64,000 nucleotides of DNA from Francisella philomiragia subsp. philomiragia ATCC 25015. GTDB lineage: Bacteria; Pseudomonadota; Gammaproteobacteria; Francisellales; Francisellaceae. Location of the stretch: positions 124,001-188,000 of the forward strand of contig NZ_DS999312.1 in assembly GCF_000156715.1 (NCBI RefSeq). The letters run 5' to 3'. Below, in pieces: positions 18,156 through 28,359 of this stretch; position 1 is the first letter of the stretch, and the number at the start of each line of letters is the position of its first letter. The notes below the pieces were generated by a model. It was not told the origin of the DNA. It saw only the letters and a program-made list of their open reading frames with translations, and ran no database searches. Both the position numbers and the translations under genes were made by a program.

Positions 18156-20846
18156 ATGAAAAAAATTGTTTTAGTTGATGGGTCATCGTATCTTTTTAGG
18201 GCATATCATGCCTTACCAAACCTTACTAATAGTCAAGGTGAGCCAACAGGGGCTATTATAGGTGTGATTAATATGCTTAAGAAGTTGCCTGCTATGTATG
18301 ATACCGAGTATGTTGCAGTAGTCTTTGACCCTAAAGGTAAGAATTTTCGTCATGAGATGTATCCTGAGTATAAAGCAAATCGTAAAGCGATGGATGATGA
18401 GCTAAGGGTGCAAATCCAGCCATTACATCAAATTATCGAGAATATGGGCTTTCCATTGATAATAAAAGATGGTGTTGAAGCAGATGATGTAATAGGGACA
18501 TTGGCAAGAGATCTTGAGCAGCAAGGTTATGATGTCATTATATCTACTGGCGATAAAGATATGGCACAGTTAGTTACGGATAATGTGGTTCTTTATGATT
18601 CTATGAAAAACGTAACTACTGATTTCGCAGGGGTATTGGAAAAATATCAAATTAGACCGGATCAAATTATAGATTATTTAGCCTTGATGGGAGATTCTTC
18701 AGATAATATCCCTGGTATACCTAAGGTTGGACCTAAGACTGCAATTAAGTGGTTGCAAGAGTATCAAGACATTGAAGGTATAATTGCTAATCAGGATAAA
18801 ATAACAGGAAAGGTAGGTGAAAACTTACGCAATAATATCGAGCTACTCAAATTATCTTATAAATTAGCGACTATAAAGTGCGATGTGGAGCTTAATCTAT
18901 CTATAGAAGACTTAAAGTGTAAAAATGCAAATAAAGAGTATCTATATGAGGTATTTACACGTTATGAATTTAAATCTTTACTTAAAGATTTAAGTATTCA
19001 ATCTTCAGTAAAATTAACAAAACCGCAAGCTGATAATATAGATATTGACTATAAGATAGTTGCGACAAAAGAACAACTTGATGATTTGGTCAAAGAGTTA
19101 AAAAATAGCAGTAGTTTTGCTTTTGATACAGAAACAGATTCACTGAATACTTATGAAGCTAATCTTGTTGGTTTATCATTTTGTGCAAAAGAGGGTCGAG
19201 CTTATTATATTCCTTTGCAGCATAGATACCTTGGAGTTCCACAGCAATTAGAACTAGAGATTGTTTTAGATAGTTTAAAACCTGTTTTCGTGGATTCTCA
19301 AAAGTCTAAAGTTGCCCACAATTTTAAATTTGATGAAAAAATTTTGTCAAAATATGGAGTTAAGATAGTTAATCAAGTTAATGATACTATGATTATGGCA
19401 TATGTGCTAAAAAGTAGTGGTAAACATGATATGGATAGCTTATCAAAAGAGCACTTAGGTATTGAACCAATTGCATATACGACATTAGCTGGAACTGGTC
19501 GTAATCAGTTGACATTAGATCAAATAGATATAGAAAAAGTGGCTAAATATGCTGCTGAAGATGCTGATATTACATTTAGACTTTATAATCATTTCTTGAA
19601 AATGCTAAAGGATGATGAAGTCTTATATAGTCTATATTCTAATGTTGAAATGCCATTGACTATTATTCTTAATAATATGGAAAAAGTTGGTGTTAAGATA
19701 GATGCTGCTAAACTTATAGAGCAGAGTGCTAATCTTGAAGACTCTATCAAAGAGCTTGAGATTAAGTGTTATGATCTTGCTGGTCAAGAATTCAATTTAT
19801 CTTCTCCAGTGCAGTTAAGAGAAATTTTGTTTGATAAAATGGGTCTTCCTCCTGTCAAAAAGACAGCTAAAGGTCAGGCTTCAACATCTGAAGAGGTTCT
19901 GGTTCAATTAGCCGAAGAGTATGAAATAGCAGCCTTAATAATGAAGTATCGCCACCTATCAAAGCTAAAAAATACTTATACAGATAAATTGCCGAAAATG
20001 CTTGATGTGAATGGCCGAGTTCATACTTCGTACAACCAAACAGGAACTGTAACTGGTAGATTGTCTTCATCAGATCCAAATTTACAAAATATTCCTATTA
20101 AAAGTCCCGAAGGGCGTAAGATAAGACAAGCATTTATCGCAGAACAAGAATTTTGTGTAGTTGCTGCAGACTATTCCCAAATTGAATTAAGAATTATGGC
20201 GCATTTGTCAAAGGATAAAAATCTTTTGAAAGCTTTTAATCAAGGTTTAGATATTCATAGCGCTACTGCGGCTGAGGTTTTAGGTATAAGTCTTGATATG
20301 GTTACTAGTGAACAAAGAAGAAGAGCTAAAGCAATAAACTTTGGACTTATTTATGGAATGAGTGCTTTTGGATTAGCTAAACAATTAGAAATACCACGAG
20401 GAGAAGCTCAGGAGTATATCGATGTTTATTTTAATCGTTATCCAAGTGTAAAAGAGTACATGACAACAGCTAAAGAATTTGCAAAGCAAAATGGTTATGT
20501 TGAAACTATCTTAGGAAGAAGATTATACTTGCCAGATATTAGCTCTAAAAATGTAATCCAAAGAAATGCTGCTGAAAGAGCGGCAATTAATGCTCCAATG
20601 CAAGGTACGGCTGCAGATATCATCAAAAAAGCTATGATAGATGTTAACACAATGATTTTGCAAGAGTATAATGATGATATAAAAATGGTTATGCAAGTTC
20701 ATGATGAGCTGGTGTTTGAAGTTAGAAAAGCCAAGCTTAATGAAATAACTACAAAAATAAAAAGTATAATGGAGACATCTGTAAAACTAGATGTTCCTCT
20801 AGAGGTAAATGTCGACTCTGGTGAGAGTTGGGATCAAGCACATTAG
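18156..20846 (+). CDS. polA: DNA polymerase I
   Basis: Pol I removes RNA primers and fills gaps in replication and repair. All three domains are present in 896 residues: the 5'-3' exonuclease (1-290) with GSSYLFRAYHA and GDSSDNIPGIPKVGPKTA; the 3'-5' proofreading domain (about 320-490) with intact FDTETDSLN, HNFKFDEKIL and YAAEDADIT carboxylates, so proofreading should be active; and the polymerase with DPNLQNIPI, motif A ADYSQIELRIMAHLS, the O-helix RRRAKAINFGLIYG, and motif C QVHDELVFEV. It stands between lpxK and coaX, with its own predicted promoter 30 bases upstream. Confidence 0.97.
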   Translation: MKKIVLVDGSSYLFRAYHALPNLTNSQGEPTGAIIGVINMLKKLPAMYDTEYVAVVFDPKGKNFRHEMYPEYKANRKAMDDELRVQIQPLHQIIENMGFPLIIKDGVEADDVIGTLARDLEQQGYDVIISTGDKDMAQLVTDNVVLYDSMKNVTTDFAGVLEKYQIRPDQIIDYLALMGDSSDNIPGIPKVGPKTAIKWLQEYQDIEGIIANQDKITGKVGENLRNNIELLKLSYKLATIKCDVELNLSIEDLKCKNANKEYLYEVFTRYEFKSLLKDLSIQSSVKLTKPQADNIDIDYKIVATKEQLDDLVKELKNSSSFAFDTETDSLNTYEANLVGLSFCAKEGRAYYIPLQHRYLGVPQQLELEIVLDSLKPVFVDSQKSKVAHNFKFDEKILSKYGVKIVNQVNDTMIMAYVLKSSGKHDMDSLSKEHLGIEPIAYTTLAGTGRNQLTLDQIDIEKVAKYAAEDADITFRLYNHFLKMLKDDEVLYSLYSNVEMPLTIILNNMEKVGVKIDAAKLIEQSANLEDSIKELEIKCYDLAGQEFNLSSPVQLREILFDKMGLPPVKKTAKGQASTSEEVLVQLAEEYEIAALIMKYRHLSKLKNTYTDKLPKMLDVNGRVHTSYNQTGTVTGRLSSSDPNLQNIPIKSPEGRKIRQAFIAEQEFCVVAADYSQIELRIMAHLSKDKNLLKAFNQGLDIHSATAAEVLGISLDMVTSEQRRRAKAINFGLIYGMSAFGLAKQLEIPRGEAQEYIDVYFNRYPSVKEYMTTAKEFAKQNGYVETILGRRLYLPDISSKNVIQRNAAERAAINAPMQGTAADIIKKAMIDVNTMILQEYNDDIKMVMQVHDELVFEVRKAKLNEITTKIKSIMETSVKLDVPLEVNVDSGESWDQAH

Positions 20847-20869
20847 GTATATTAATTATAGGGTGTTTT

Positions 20870-21646
20870 ATGTTGCTAGTAATGGATGTGGGAAATTCTC
20901 ACATACACATTGGTGTTTTTGAGGGTGAGAATATAATTTCTCAGATTAGATATGCAACTTCATCAGTAGATTCGACGTCGGATCAGATTGGTGTATTTCT
21001 TAGACAAGCGTTAAGAGAGAACTCGGTTGATTTAAGTAAGATCAAAGGGTGTGCGATATCTTCAGTAGTTCCTCATTTGAATTATTCTTTAGGTTCTGCT
21101 GTTATAAAATATTTTGGTATGAAGCCATTTTTTATTAGTATGGAAACAACTGATCTTGATATGACAGCTGTTGAGGCTCATCAAGTCGGGGCTGATAGGA
21201 TAGCTAGTTGTATCGGCGCTATAGCAGATTATCCGAATAAGGATTTATTAATTATTGACTTAGGTACGGCAACAACATTTGATTTGGTGACTAAAGATAA
21301 GAAATATCTGAGTGGCTCAATTATGCCGGGAGTTAAACTTTCTTTGAATGCTTTGTGTCAAGGAGCTTCACAGTTATCGTCAATAACTATTGTCAAACCA
21401 GAAGTTGCTATAGGTTATGATACGAAAACTAATATTCGCTCAGGCTTGTATTATGGTCATTTAGGAGCTTTAAGAGAGCTTAAAACTAGAAGTTTAAAAG
21501 AATTTGGGGTACCCGTTTACACTATAGCAACAGGTGGATTTGCTGGGTTGTTTAAAGATGAGGGAATCTTTGATGAGATATCCCCAGATTTAATTCTGCG
21601 TGGGATTAGAATTGCATTCCTAGAGAATAACAAAAAAGGTGTTTAG
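20870..21646 (+). CDS. coaX: Type III pantothenate kinase
   Basis: CoaX performs the first step of coenzyme A synthesis, phosphorylating pantothenate. The 258-residue product shows the ASKHA-fold phosphate motif MDVGNSHIHIGVF at residues 4-16, GADRIASCIGA, IDLGTATTFD and the SGSIMPG loop. The start is ATG 20870, 5 bases after AGGGTG; the longer upstream reading frame overlaps the end of polA and is not needed. Type III kinases are not inhibited by CoA and do not use the biotin-like CoaA fold. The stop is 4 bases before the deoB start, so the two are probably cotranscribed although their pathways differ. Confidence 0.93.
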   Translation: MLLVMDVGNSHIHIGVFEGENIISQIRYATSSVDSTSDQIGVFLRQALRENSVDLSKIKGCAISSVVPHLNYSLGSAVIKYFGMKPFFISMETTDLDMTAVEAHQVGADRIASCIGAIADYPNKDLLIIDLGTATTFDLVTKDKKYLSGSIMPGVKLSLNALCQGASQLSSITIVKPEVAIGYDTKTNIRSGLYYGHLGALRELKTRSLKEFGVPVYTIATGGFAGLFKDEGIFDEISPDLILRGIRIAFLENNKKGV

Positions 21647-21650
21647 TGAT

Positions 21651-22895
21651 ATGTTAAAGAATAAAAAAGCGGTCATTTTATTATTTGATTCATTTGGTAT
21701 AGGGCAAGCACCTGATGCTGCTGATTTTGGCGATGAGGGATCAGATACTTTGGGTCATATTGTTGATTACTTTACTAATAATGGTATGAGTATTAAACTA
21801 CCAAATTTAGCAAAAAAAGGGTTGTTGAAAGCTGCTGAATACAATAGATGTAAAGAATTTAGTCAACAAGTTGGTCATGTAGATGTTATTGAAAATGCAA
21901 AGTATGGCTATTGTGCTGAGGTTAGCAAAGGTAAGGATACACCAAGCGGTCACTGGGAGCTAGCTGGTGTGCCTGTTATGTTTGATTGGTATTATTTTAC
22001 AAATAAAGGTGATCAGGGTTATTTTGACAAAGAGTTTATTGATGAATGGGTTGAAAGAGCTGGACTTACAGATGGTTTTATAGATGCTGGGCACGCATCA
22101 GGAACAGAAGTTCTAAAAGAGCATGGTTGTGAGAGTTGTGTTACTAAGAAGCCTATTGTTTATACGTCTGCAGATAGTGTTTTTCAGGTAGCTGCTCATG
22201 AAGATTATTATGGTTTAGATAAATTATTGAATATCTGCAAAATAGCTAGAGAAATTCTTGATGAGATGGGAATGAAAGTTGGTAGGGTTATTGCTCGTCC
22301 ATTTATTGGGGAGTCTGCCGATGAATATACTCGTACTGGTAATCGTAAAGACTTTTCAATATTGCCACCAGCACCAACATTACTTGATAAGTTAACTAAT
22401 CAAGGTGGTAAAGTTGTTTCAATAGGTAAAATCGCTGATATTTATGCTAATCAAGGTATATCTAAGAAAGTAAAAGCAACTGGGTTAGAAGAGTTATTCG
22501 ATAATACGATTAGAGAGTATGAATCAGCAAAAGAAAATACATTAGTGTTTACAAACTTTGTAGACTTAGATTCAAGCTATGGTCATCGTAGAGATCCTAA
22601 AGGATATGGTAAAGCATTAGAGTATTTAGATTCAAGGATCCCTGACTTAGATGCTAAGTTAGATGAAGATACTATTGTTATACTGGCAGCAGACCATGGT
22701 TGTGATCCAACTGCACCAGGGTCAGATCATACAAGAGAATGTGTGCCGTTTTTATTATGGGGCAAAAATATCGAAGCAGAGTTCATTGGAGCAAGAGATA
22801 CGTTTGCGGATATTGGTCAAACAATTGCCGATTATATGGGTATAGAGCCTCTAGACTATGGTAAGTCAATATTTGGAGCTAATAATGACAACTAA
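21651..22895 (+). CDS. deoB: Phosphopentomutase
   Basis: DeoB interconverts ribose- or deoxyribose-1-phosphate and the 5-phosphates during nucleoside breakdown. The 414-residue length is typical, and the alkaline-phosphatase-fold metal sites are visible: DSFGIGQAPDA at 11-21 with the first Asp, DTPSGHWE (the Thr that is phosphorylated), and the second cluster ADHGCDPTAPGSDHTRE near the C-terminus. I begin at ATG 21651, with AAGGTG 9 bases before. Its last 11 bases overlap the start of deoC. The salvage order deoB-deoC followed by two nucleoside permeases makes a coherent pathway: uptake, phosphorolysis elsewhere, mutase, aldolase. Confidence 0.95.
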   Translation: MLKNKKAVILLFDSFGIGQAPDAADFGDEGSDTLGHIVDYFTNNGMSIKLPNLAKKGLLKAAEYNRCKEFSQQVGHVDVIENAKYGYCAEVSKGKDTPSGHWELAGVPVMFDWYYFTNKGDQGYFDKEFIDEWVERAGLTDGFIDAGHASGTEVLKEHGCESCVTKKPIVYTSADSVFQVAAHEDYYGLDKLLNICKIAREILDEMGMKVGRVIARPFIGESADEYTRTGNRKDFSILPPAPTLLDKLTNQGGKVVSIGKIADIYANQGISKKVKATGLEELFDNTIREYESAKENTLVFTNFVDLDSSYGHRRDPKGYGKALEYLDSRIPDLDAKLDEDTIVILAADHGCDPTAPGSDHTRECVPFLLWGKNIEAEFIGARDTFADIGQTIADYMGIEPLDYGKSIFGANNDN

Positions 22896-23613
22896 ACAGA
22901 AGATAGTATCATTAATGGACTTGACTCAGTTAGGTGAGAGTGACACTGACGCTGATATCGTTAAGCTATGCGCAAAAGCTAAAAATTCTTTAGGTGAAGT
23001 TGCTGCAATATGTGTTTATAAACAATTTGTCCCTGTAGTTAAAAAAACTTTAGGTAGTGATTTCAAAGTTGCAACTGTAATTAATTTCCCTAAGGGGAAT
23101 AGCTCAGTTGAAGAAGTTATCTCAGAAGCTAAAGAAGCGATATCATTAGGAGCAGATGAGATTGATTTAGTAATTGATTATAATGAATATATCCAAAAAG
23201 GTCATTCACAACAATCATGTGATATGATCGAGAAAGTCAAAAATGTATGCCAAGATCGCATCTTGAAAGTCATAATTGAATCTGGCGAATTGAATGAAGA
23301 TAACTTAATCAGTAAAGCAAGCCATGATGCGATAGTAAATGGAGCTAATTTTGTCAAAACATCTACAGGCAAAACTCCAAATGGAGCGAGCCTAGAAGCA
23401 GCAAAAGTGATTTTAGAGACTATAGAAAACTCTGGGTATGAGGTTGGTTTTAAAGCTTCTGGTGGTATTAGAGATGAAGCTCAGGCCTTAGGATATATTA
23501 AACTAGCGGAAGAGATTATGTCTAAGAATTATGTAGTAGCAGATACTTTTAGATTCGGAGTTAGTGGTTTGCTCGATAATCTTTTAAATGGAGAAATTGG
23601 TAGTGGCTACTAG
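22885..23613 (+). CDS. deoC: Deoxyribose-phosphate aldolase
   Basis: DeoC splits deoxyribose-5-phosphate into acetaldehyde and glyceraldehyde-3-phosphate. The protein of 242 residues is a TIM barrel: MDLTQLGESDT at the start, VINFPKG, ADEIDLVIDYN, KVIIESGEL, then the Schiff-base lysine in GANFVKTSTG and the second lysine in FKASGGIRD. The ATG at 22885 has GGAG 6 bases before it and lies inside the end of deoB, overlapping by 11 bases in another frame. Its own end overlaps the start of the first nucleoside permease. Confidence 0.96.
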   Translation: MTTKQKIVSLMDLTQLGESDTDADIVKLCAKAKNSLGEVAAICVYKQFVPVVKKTLGSDFKVATVINFPKGNSSVEEVISEAKEAISLGADEIDLVIDYNEYIQKGHSQQSCDMIEKVKNVCQDRILKVIIESGELNEDNLISKASHDAIVNGANFVKTSTGKTPNGASLEAAKVILETIENSGYEVGFKASGGIRDEAQALGYIKLAEEIMSKNYVVADTFRFGVSGLLDNLLNGEIGSGY

Positions 23614-24805
23614 GATATTGTTTTTTATATTGGGTATTATTGTTGTTTTTATATTGGCATATATATGGAGTAGTGATAGAAAAAAAATCAGATACAAAAA
23701 TCTAGTAGTTATTTTGGTCGTACAAATAGCTCTTGGTTTTTTTATGCTTGAATCTGAAGTAGGTATAAAGGTTGTTGGTTTTATTGCTGATGGTTTTGAG
23801 AATTTACTTAATTATGCTCATGAAGGGTCAGCATTTATTTTTGGTGATCTTACTGATATGTCTAAAAATGGTTTCATCTTCTTTTTCAATGTGGGAATGC
23901 CTATTGTTCTAGTATCTTCACTGATTGGTATTTTACAATACTTTAAAATACTACCTCTTGTCATTAAGGGCATAGGTTGGATTCTATCAAAAGTTACAGG
24001 TATGGGTAAGTTAGAATCATTTAATGCGGTTAGCTCACTAGCAGTTGGACAATCAGAGAATTTTATTAATTACAAAAAAATTATTGGCCACCTTCCTTCA
24101 AATGTATTGTATACAATGTCTGCAACGGCGATGTCTACAGTATCTTTAGCAGTTGCAGGTGCTTATATGTCATTATTAGATCCTAAGTATGTATGTGTTG
24201 CGCTGGTAATGAATATGTTTGGTACTTTCTTTGTGTTAAACATTATTAATCCCTATGAAGCTTCCGAAGAGTTTAGTTATGATAAATTGCATGAAGAATT
24301 TGAAGAAGAGAAGCAAGGCTTCTTTGAGATGCTTGCCGAGTACATATTAGATGGTTTTAAGGTTGCAGTTATTGTTTCAGCAATGCTTATTGGTTTTATT
24401 GCTTTAATTGCGATGTTAAATGCGATATTTAGTAGTCTATTTGGTCTAAGTTTTCAGGATTTGTTGGGCTATTTGTTTTATCCTATGGCTTGGATACTTA
24501 ATATTAATGGTGATGAGTTGCACGCAGCAGGACAGCTTATGGGTACTAAAATGGTAACTAATGAGTTTGTGGCGATGCAGATGATGAGTACACAGTCACA
24601 GCAATTTACAGAGCACACTAAAGCGGTTATATCAGTATTTTTGGTTTCCTTTGCAAACTTTAGTTCAATTGGGATAATAATAGGAGCGATTCAAGCACTA
24701 AGTAAAGAAGCATCAGTTAAAGTCTCGAAGTTTAGCCTAAAAATTCTTTATGGGGCAGTGTTGGTGAGTTTTTTATCAGCATGTGTAGTTGGATTAATAG
24801 TATAA
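23603..24805 (+). CDS. nupC: Concentrative nucleoside transporter NupC, copy 1
   Basis: NupC-type carriers bring nucleosides in with protons or sodium. The 400-residue protein has about ten hydrophobic segments and the family core GMGKLESFNAVSSLAVGQSEN, the TMSATAMSTVSLAVAGAYM helix and FANFSSIGIIIGA. The start is inferred from the neighbouring paralogue and E. coli NupC, which both open with M-x-x-RILFF or similar: GTG 23603 with GGAG 9 bases before. That start overlaps the end of deoC by 11 bases; an ATG at 23588 is the alternative. A second copy follows 10 bases downstream. Confidence 0.92.
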   Translation: MATRILFFILGIIVVFILAYIWSSDRKKIRYKNLVVILVVQIALGFFMLESEVGIKVVGFIADGFENLLNYAHEGSAFIFGDLTDMSKNGFIFFFNVGMPIVLVSSLIGILQYFKILPLVIKGIGWILSKVTGMGKLESFNAVSSLAVGQSENFINYKKIIGHLPSNVLYTMSATAMSTVSLAVAGAYMSLLDPKYVCVALVMNMFGTFFVLNIINPYEASEEFSYDKLHEEFEEEKQGFFEMLAEYILDGFKVAVIVSAMLIGFIALIAMLNAIFSSLFGLSFQDLLGYLFYPMAWILNINGDELHAAGQLMGTKMVTNEFVAMQMMSTQSQQFTEHTKAVISVFLVSFANFSSIGIIIGAIQALSKEASVKVSKFSLKILYGAVLVSFLSACVVGLIV

Positions 24806-24815
24806 AGGTAACGTT

Positions 24816-26021
24816 GTGATCTCAAGAATTTTATTCTTCGTTCTTGGAGTGGGAGTTGTTTTTTTATTAGCTTTTATTTGTAGCTCAGATAGAAAAGCTA
24901 TTAAATATCGCTCTTTATTTATAATAATGACTGTACAACTAGTGATGTGTGTGATTCTGTTAGAAACGCGCTTTGGTATTGTCATTATGAATGGTTTTGC
25001 CAATGTTTTTGATTTTTTAATCGATAAATCTCAAGTAGGTGTAAGATTTGTTTTTGGCAATATTGATACTAATGAGAATAATGGTTTTGTTTTATTCTTA
25101 AATGTTTTGATGCCAATAGTTTTTATTTCTGCGCTTATTGGGATATTACAGTACCTTAAGATTTTACCTTTAGTCATTAGAGGAGTTGGATTTTTATTAT
25201 CTAAGGTTAGTGGCATGGGTAAGTTAGAATCATTTAATGCTGTAAGTTCAATATCACTTGGTCAAGCAGAGAATTTCTTAGCATATAAAAATATTATTGG
25301 GCATCTATCACCAAATGTTTTGTATACAATGGCAGCTACGGCAATGTCGACAGTATCTTTGTCGATATTAGGATCATATATGACTATGATAGATGCAAAA
25401 TATGTATGTGTAGCAATTATTATGAATATGCTAAGCACTTTTTTTGTACTGCATATCATAAATCCTTATGATTACAAAAAAGAATCTAGTTATGAAGAAT
25501 TAGAAGTTGATTATGATACAGACAGTAAAAGAGCTTTTTTTGTAGTATTAGGTGAATACATTCTCGATGGTTTTAAAATAGCTGTTGTAGTTGCGGCAAT
25601 TTTAATTGGTTTTATGGCTCTAATAGCAACACTAAATTCAGTTTTTGAAAGTATATTAGGTATTTCATTCCAAAACTTACTAGGTTATTTGTTTTATCCA
25701 TTTGCATGGGTTCTACATATTCCTGCAAGTGAGCTTTTATTCGCTGGAAAGGTGATGGGTACAAAACTAGTGTCAAATGAGTTTGTGGCGATGTTGATGG
25801 TTAAAGATAATATGGTTAATTTATCATTACATACTCAAGCGGTTATTTCTGTATTTCTAGTATCTTTTGCAAACTTTAGTTCGATTGGAATAGTTGTTGG
25901 TACAATATATTCTTTGAATAAAAAGTCTGGAGAGATAGTTGGGGCTTTTGGTTTAAAAATGTTGTATGGAGCTACTCTAGTCAGCTTTCTATCAGCAGTG
26001 ATTGTTGGATTGTTTATATAA
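24816..26021 (+). CDS. nupC: Concentrative nucleoside transporter NupC, copy 2
   Basis: The 401-residue second copy aligns with the first along its whole length and shares long identical blocks, including the KLESFNAVSS core and the TAMSTVSL helix, where the first copy has SLAVAGAYM and this one SLSILGSYM. Differences cluster in hydrophobic segments and in the charged loop near 215-235, which would be compatible with distinct nucleoside preferences. The start is GTG 24816 behind AAGGTAA. The stop is 6 bases before tmk. It is a tandem duplication that has diverged well beyond recent copying. Confidence 0.92.
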   Translation: MISRILFFVLGVGVVFLLAFICSSDRKAIKYRSLFIIMTVQLVMCVILLETRFGIVIMNGFANVFDFLIDKSQVGVRFVFGNIDTNENNGFVLFLNVLMPIVFISALIGILQYLKILPLVIRGVGFLLSKVSGMGKLESFNAVSSISLGQAENFLAYKNIIGHLSPNVLYTMAATAMSTVSLSILGSYMTMIDAKYVCVAIIMNMLSTFFVLHIINPYDYKKESSYEELEVDYDTDSKRAFFVVLGEYILDGFKIAVVVAAILIGFMALIATLNSVFESILGISFQNLLGYLFYPFAWVLHIPASELLFAGKVMGTKLVSNEFVAMLMVKDNMVNLSLHTQAVISVFLVSFANFSSIGIVVGTIYSLNKKSGEIVGAFGLKMLYGATLVSFLSAVIVGLFI

Positions 26022-26027
26022 AAAGAT

Positions 26028-26642
26028 ATGTCAAAATTTATAGTTATAGAAGGTCTTGATGGTGCTGGCAAAAGTACGGCTATTGGTTTTATTAAGAAAT
26101 ATTTAGATTCTAAATCTTTAGCAGCAGTATATACACGTGAACCAGGTGGTACTAAAGTGGCTGAAGAATTAAGAAGTATAGTTCTACATAATGATTATGA
26201 TGAAGAGATTCATCCGGATAGTGAGCTACTGATGATTTATGCTGGAAGAATACAGCATTATAGAAATCTTATAGCCCCAGCTCTAACTAAGGGAGTTAAT
26301 GTTGTATCAGATAGGTTCTATTGGTCTAGCATTGCTTATCAAGGAGGAGGGCGAGAACTTGGTTTTGATAAGTTAAATGTTCTTAATGAGACATTCTTAA
26401 AAGATTGTCAGCCTGATTTAATAATATATTTAGATATTGATCCTGCTATTGGATTGGCTAGAGCAGGTAAAGTAGGCTCTCCTGATAGAATTGAGAAAGC
26501 TGGTTTAGCATTCTTTGATAGAACAAGAGCTGTTTTCAAAAGCTTAGTAGCAGTAAATCATAATGCATATGAAATTGATGCTTCTCAGTCTATAGATGTT
26601 ATCGAAAAAGAAATCTACGCCATCTTAGATAAATATTTTTAG
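26028..26642 (+). CDS. tmk: Thymidylate kinase
   Basis: Tmk phosphorylates dTMP to dTDP. The 204-residue protein carries the P-loop [10 protein letters not shown] at residues 8-17, the dTMP-binding TREPGGT at 38-44, the [15 protein letters not shown] stretch and a short LID region [13 protein letters not shown]. The LID has few arginines while the P-loop xx position is D-G-A, so the class of TMK is not decided here. The ATG is 6 bases after the second nupC stop, linking dTMP activation to nucleoside uptake in one message. Confidence 0.95.
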   Translation: MSKFIVIEGLDGAGKSTAIGFIKKYLDSKSLAAVYTREPGGTKVAEELRSIVLHNDYDEEIHPDSELLMIYAGRIQHYRNLIAPALTKGVNVVSDRFYWSSIAYQGGGRELGFDKLNVLNETFLKDCQPDLIIYLDIDPAIGLARAGKVGSPDRIEKAGLAFFDRTRAVFKSLVAVNHNAYEIDASQSIDVIEKEIYAILDKYF

Positions 26643-26706
26643 TTTTAAATAAAAATATTTCTAGTAAAATCTCTGTTAGTTTTATTTATGTAAGAAAATA
26701 TAAGTT

Positions 26707-28284
26707 ATGAATGATATTTTAAAAGAAATTGCAAAAAGAAGAACTTTTGCAATTATTTCTCACCCAGATGCTGGTAAAACAACTATTACTGAAAAAATGC
26801 TTTTATTTGGAAATGCTATTAAAACAGCAGGAACAGTAAAAGCTAAAAAAAGTGGCGTTCATGCAACATCTGACTGGATGGAGATGGAAAAAGAAAGAGG
26901 GATTTCAATTACGACATCAGTCATGCAGTTTCCCTACAATGGTAAAGTTGTAAATTTACTTGATACACCAGGGCATGAGGATTTTTCGGAGGATACTTAT
27001 CGTACATTAACGGCAGTAGATTCTGCTTTGATGGTTGTAGATGCTGTTAAAGGTGTAGAGGATCGAACAATCAAGCTTATGAATGTTTGTCGTCTTCGAG
27101 ATACACCGATAGTAACATTTATGAATAAGTTTGACCGAGATACAAGAGATCCTTTGGAGCTTCTTGATGAGGTTGAAGATATTATGAAAATTAAGTGTGC
27201 GCCGATGAATTGGCCAATAGGTATGGGTAAATTTTTTAAAGGTGTATATGACTTATATAATGATGAAGTTACCCTTTTTGAAGGTGGACATGGTCATGAA
27301 ATTCACCCTTACAAGAAAATTAAAGGTCTAGCTAATGCCAAAGATCAAATTGGTGCAGATCTGTTTGATGATTTAGAAATGGAAATAGATTTGGTTCGTG
27401 GTGCTAGTCATGAATTTGATCAAGAAGCTTTTTTAAAGGGAGAGTTAACACCGGTTTATTTTGGTACAGCATTGGCAAATTTTGGTGTGAAAGAGATGAT
27501 GGATGGTTTTACAACTTATGCACCAGAACCTCAGCCACGTGAGACAAATGAAAGGCTTGTAAATACAGATGAGAATAAGTTAACAGGCTTTGTCTTTAAG
27601 ATACAAGCGAATATGGATGATAAGCACCGTGATAGAATAGCCTTTTTTAGAATTTGTTCTGGAAAGTATGAGAAAGGCATGAAAATCTATCATGAGCGAA
27701 CTGGTAAAATGATGCAGGTTTCGAAAGCTTTAACATTTATGGCCGGCGAACGTGAGCAAGTTGAAGAGGGTTATGCTGGAGATATTATTGGTTTGCATAA
27801 CCATGGTAGTATACAGATAGGTGATAGTTTTACTCAAGGAGAGAAGCTTAAATTTAAAGGTATCCCAAACTTTGCGCCTGAAATTTTTAAGAGGGTTAAA
27901 TTGAATGATCCTCTTAAGATGAAAGCCTTACAAAAAGGGTTGGTACAACTTTCCGAAGAGGGAGCGACGCAAGTCTTCAAACCAATGATTTCTAATGACT
28001 TAGTTCTAGGGGCGGTAGGTGTATTGCAGTTTGACGTGGTTGCACAGCGTCTTGCTTCTGAATATAACGTTAAGTGTTCTTATGAAGGTGTTAATGTTTC
28101 TTTAGCTCGCTGGATCTTTTGTGATGATGAGAAAAAGCTTAATGATTTTAAGAAAAAATATGAAGTTAATTTGTCATACGATGGTGCTGGGTATCTTACA
28201 TATCTTGCTCCAACGGGAGTTAACTTGCATTTAGCTCAAGATAAAAATCCTGATATTATATTTAGTGCTACAAGAGAGCATTAG
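26707..28284 (+). CDS. prfC: Peptide chain release factor 3
   Basis: RF3 is the GTPase that recycles RF1 and RF2 from the ribosome after termination. In 525 residues the G1 motif SHPDAGKTT is at about 18-26, with the [12 protein letters not shown] switch, G3 DTPGHEDF and G4 NKFDRD following. The [15 protein letters not shown] opening, [16 protein letters not shown] and the C-terminal domains distinguish RF3 from EF-G. Spacing from tmk is 64 bases; no strong promoter is obvious, so it may be read through from the salvage cluster. All key residues appear intact. Confidence 0.96.
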   Translation: MNDILKEIAKRRTFAIISHPDAGKTTITEKMLLFGNAIKTAGTVKAKKSGVHATSDWMEMEKERGISITTSVMQFPYNGKVVNLLDTPGHEDFSEDTYRTLTAVDSALMVVDAVKGVEDRTIKLMNVCRLRDTPIVTFMNKFDRDTRDPLELLDEVEDIMKIKCAPMNWPIGMGKFFKGVYDLYNDEVTLFEGGHGHEIHPYKKIKGLANAKDQIGADLFDDLEMEIDLVRGASHEFDQEAFLKGELTPVYFGTALANFGVKEMMDGFTTYAPEPQPRETNERLVNTDENKLTGFVFKIQANMDDKHRDRIAFFRICSGKYEKGMKIYHERTGKMMQVSKALTFMAGEREQVEEGYAGDIIGLHNHGSIQIGDSFTQGEKLKFKGIPNFAPEIFKRVKLNDPLKMKALQKGLVQLSEEGATQVFKPMISNDLVLGAVGVLQFDVVAQRLASEYNVKCSYEGVNVSLARWIFCDDEKKLNDFKKKYEVNLSYDGAGYLTYLAPTGVNLHLAQDKNPDIIFSATREH

Positions 28285-28313
28285 AATCATATACTTTTTA
28301 AGTAGAAAAAATG

Positions 28314-28322
28314 TGCTATAAT
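28314..28322 (+). promoter_or_regulatory. Extended -10 promoter ahead of the FimV-like gene
   Basis: TG, one base and a perfect TATAAT (28317-28322) stand 37 bases before the ATG of the LysM/FimV-like gene in the gap after prfC. No clear -35 box is seen, as usual for extended -10 elements. Confidence 0.45.
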
Positions 28323-28359
28323 TTTCAAGTATTTATTCATTATTTTATTAGGGTGCTAG

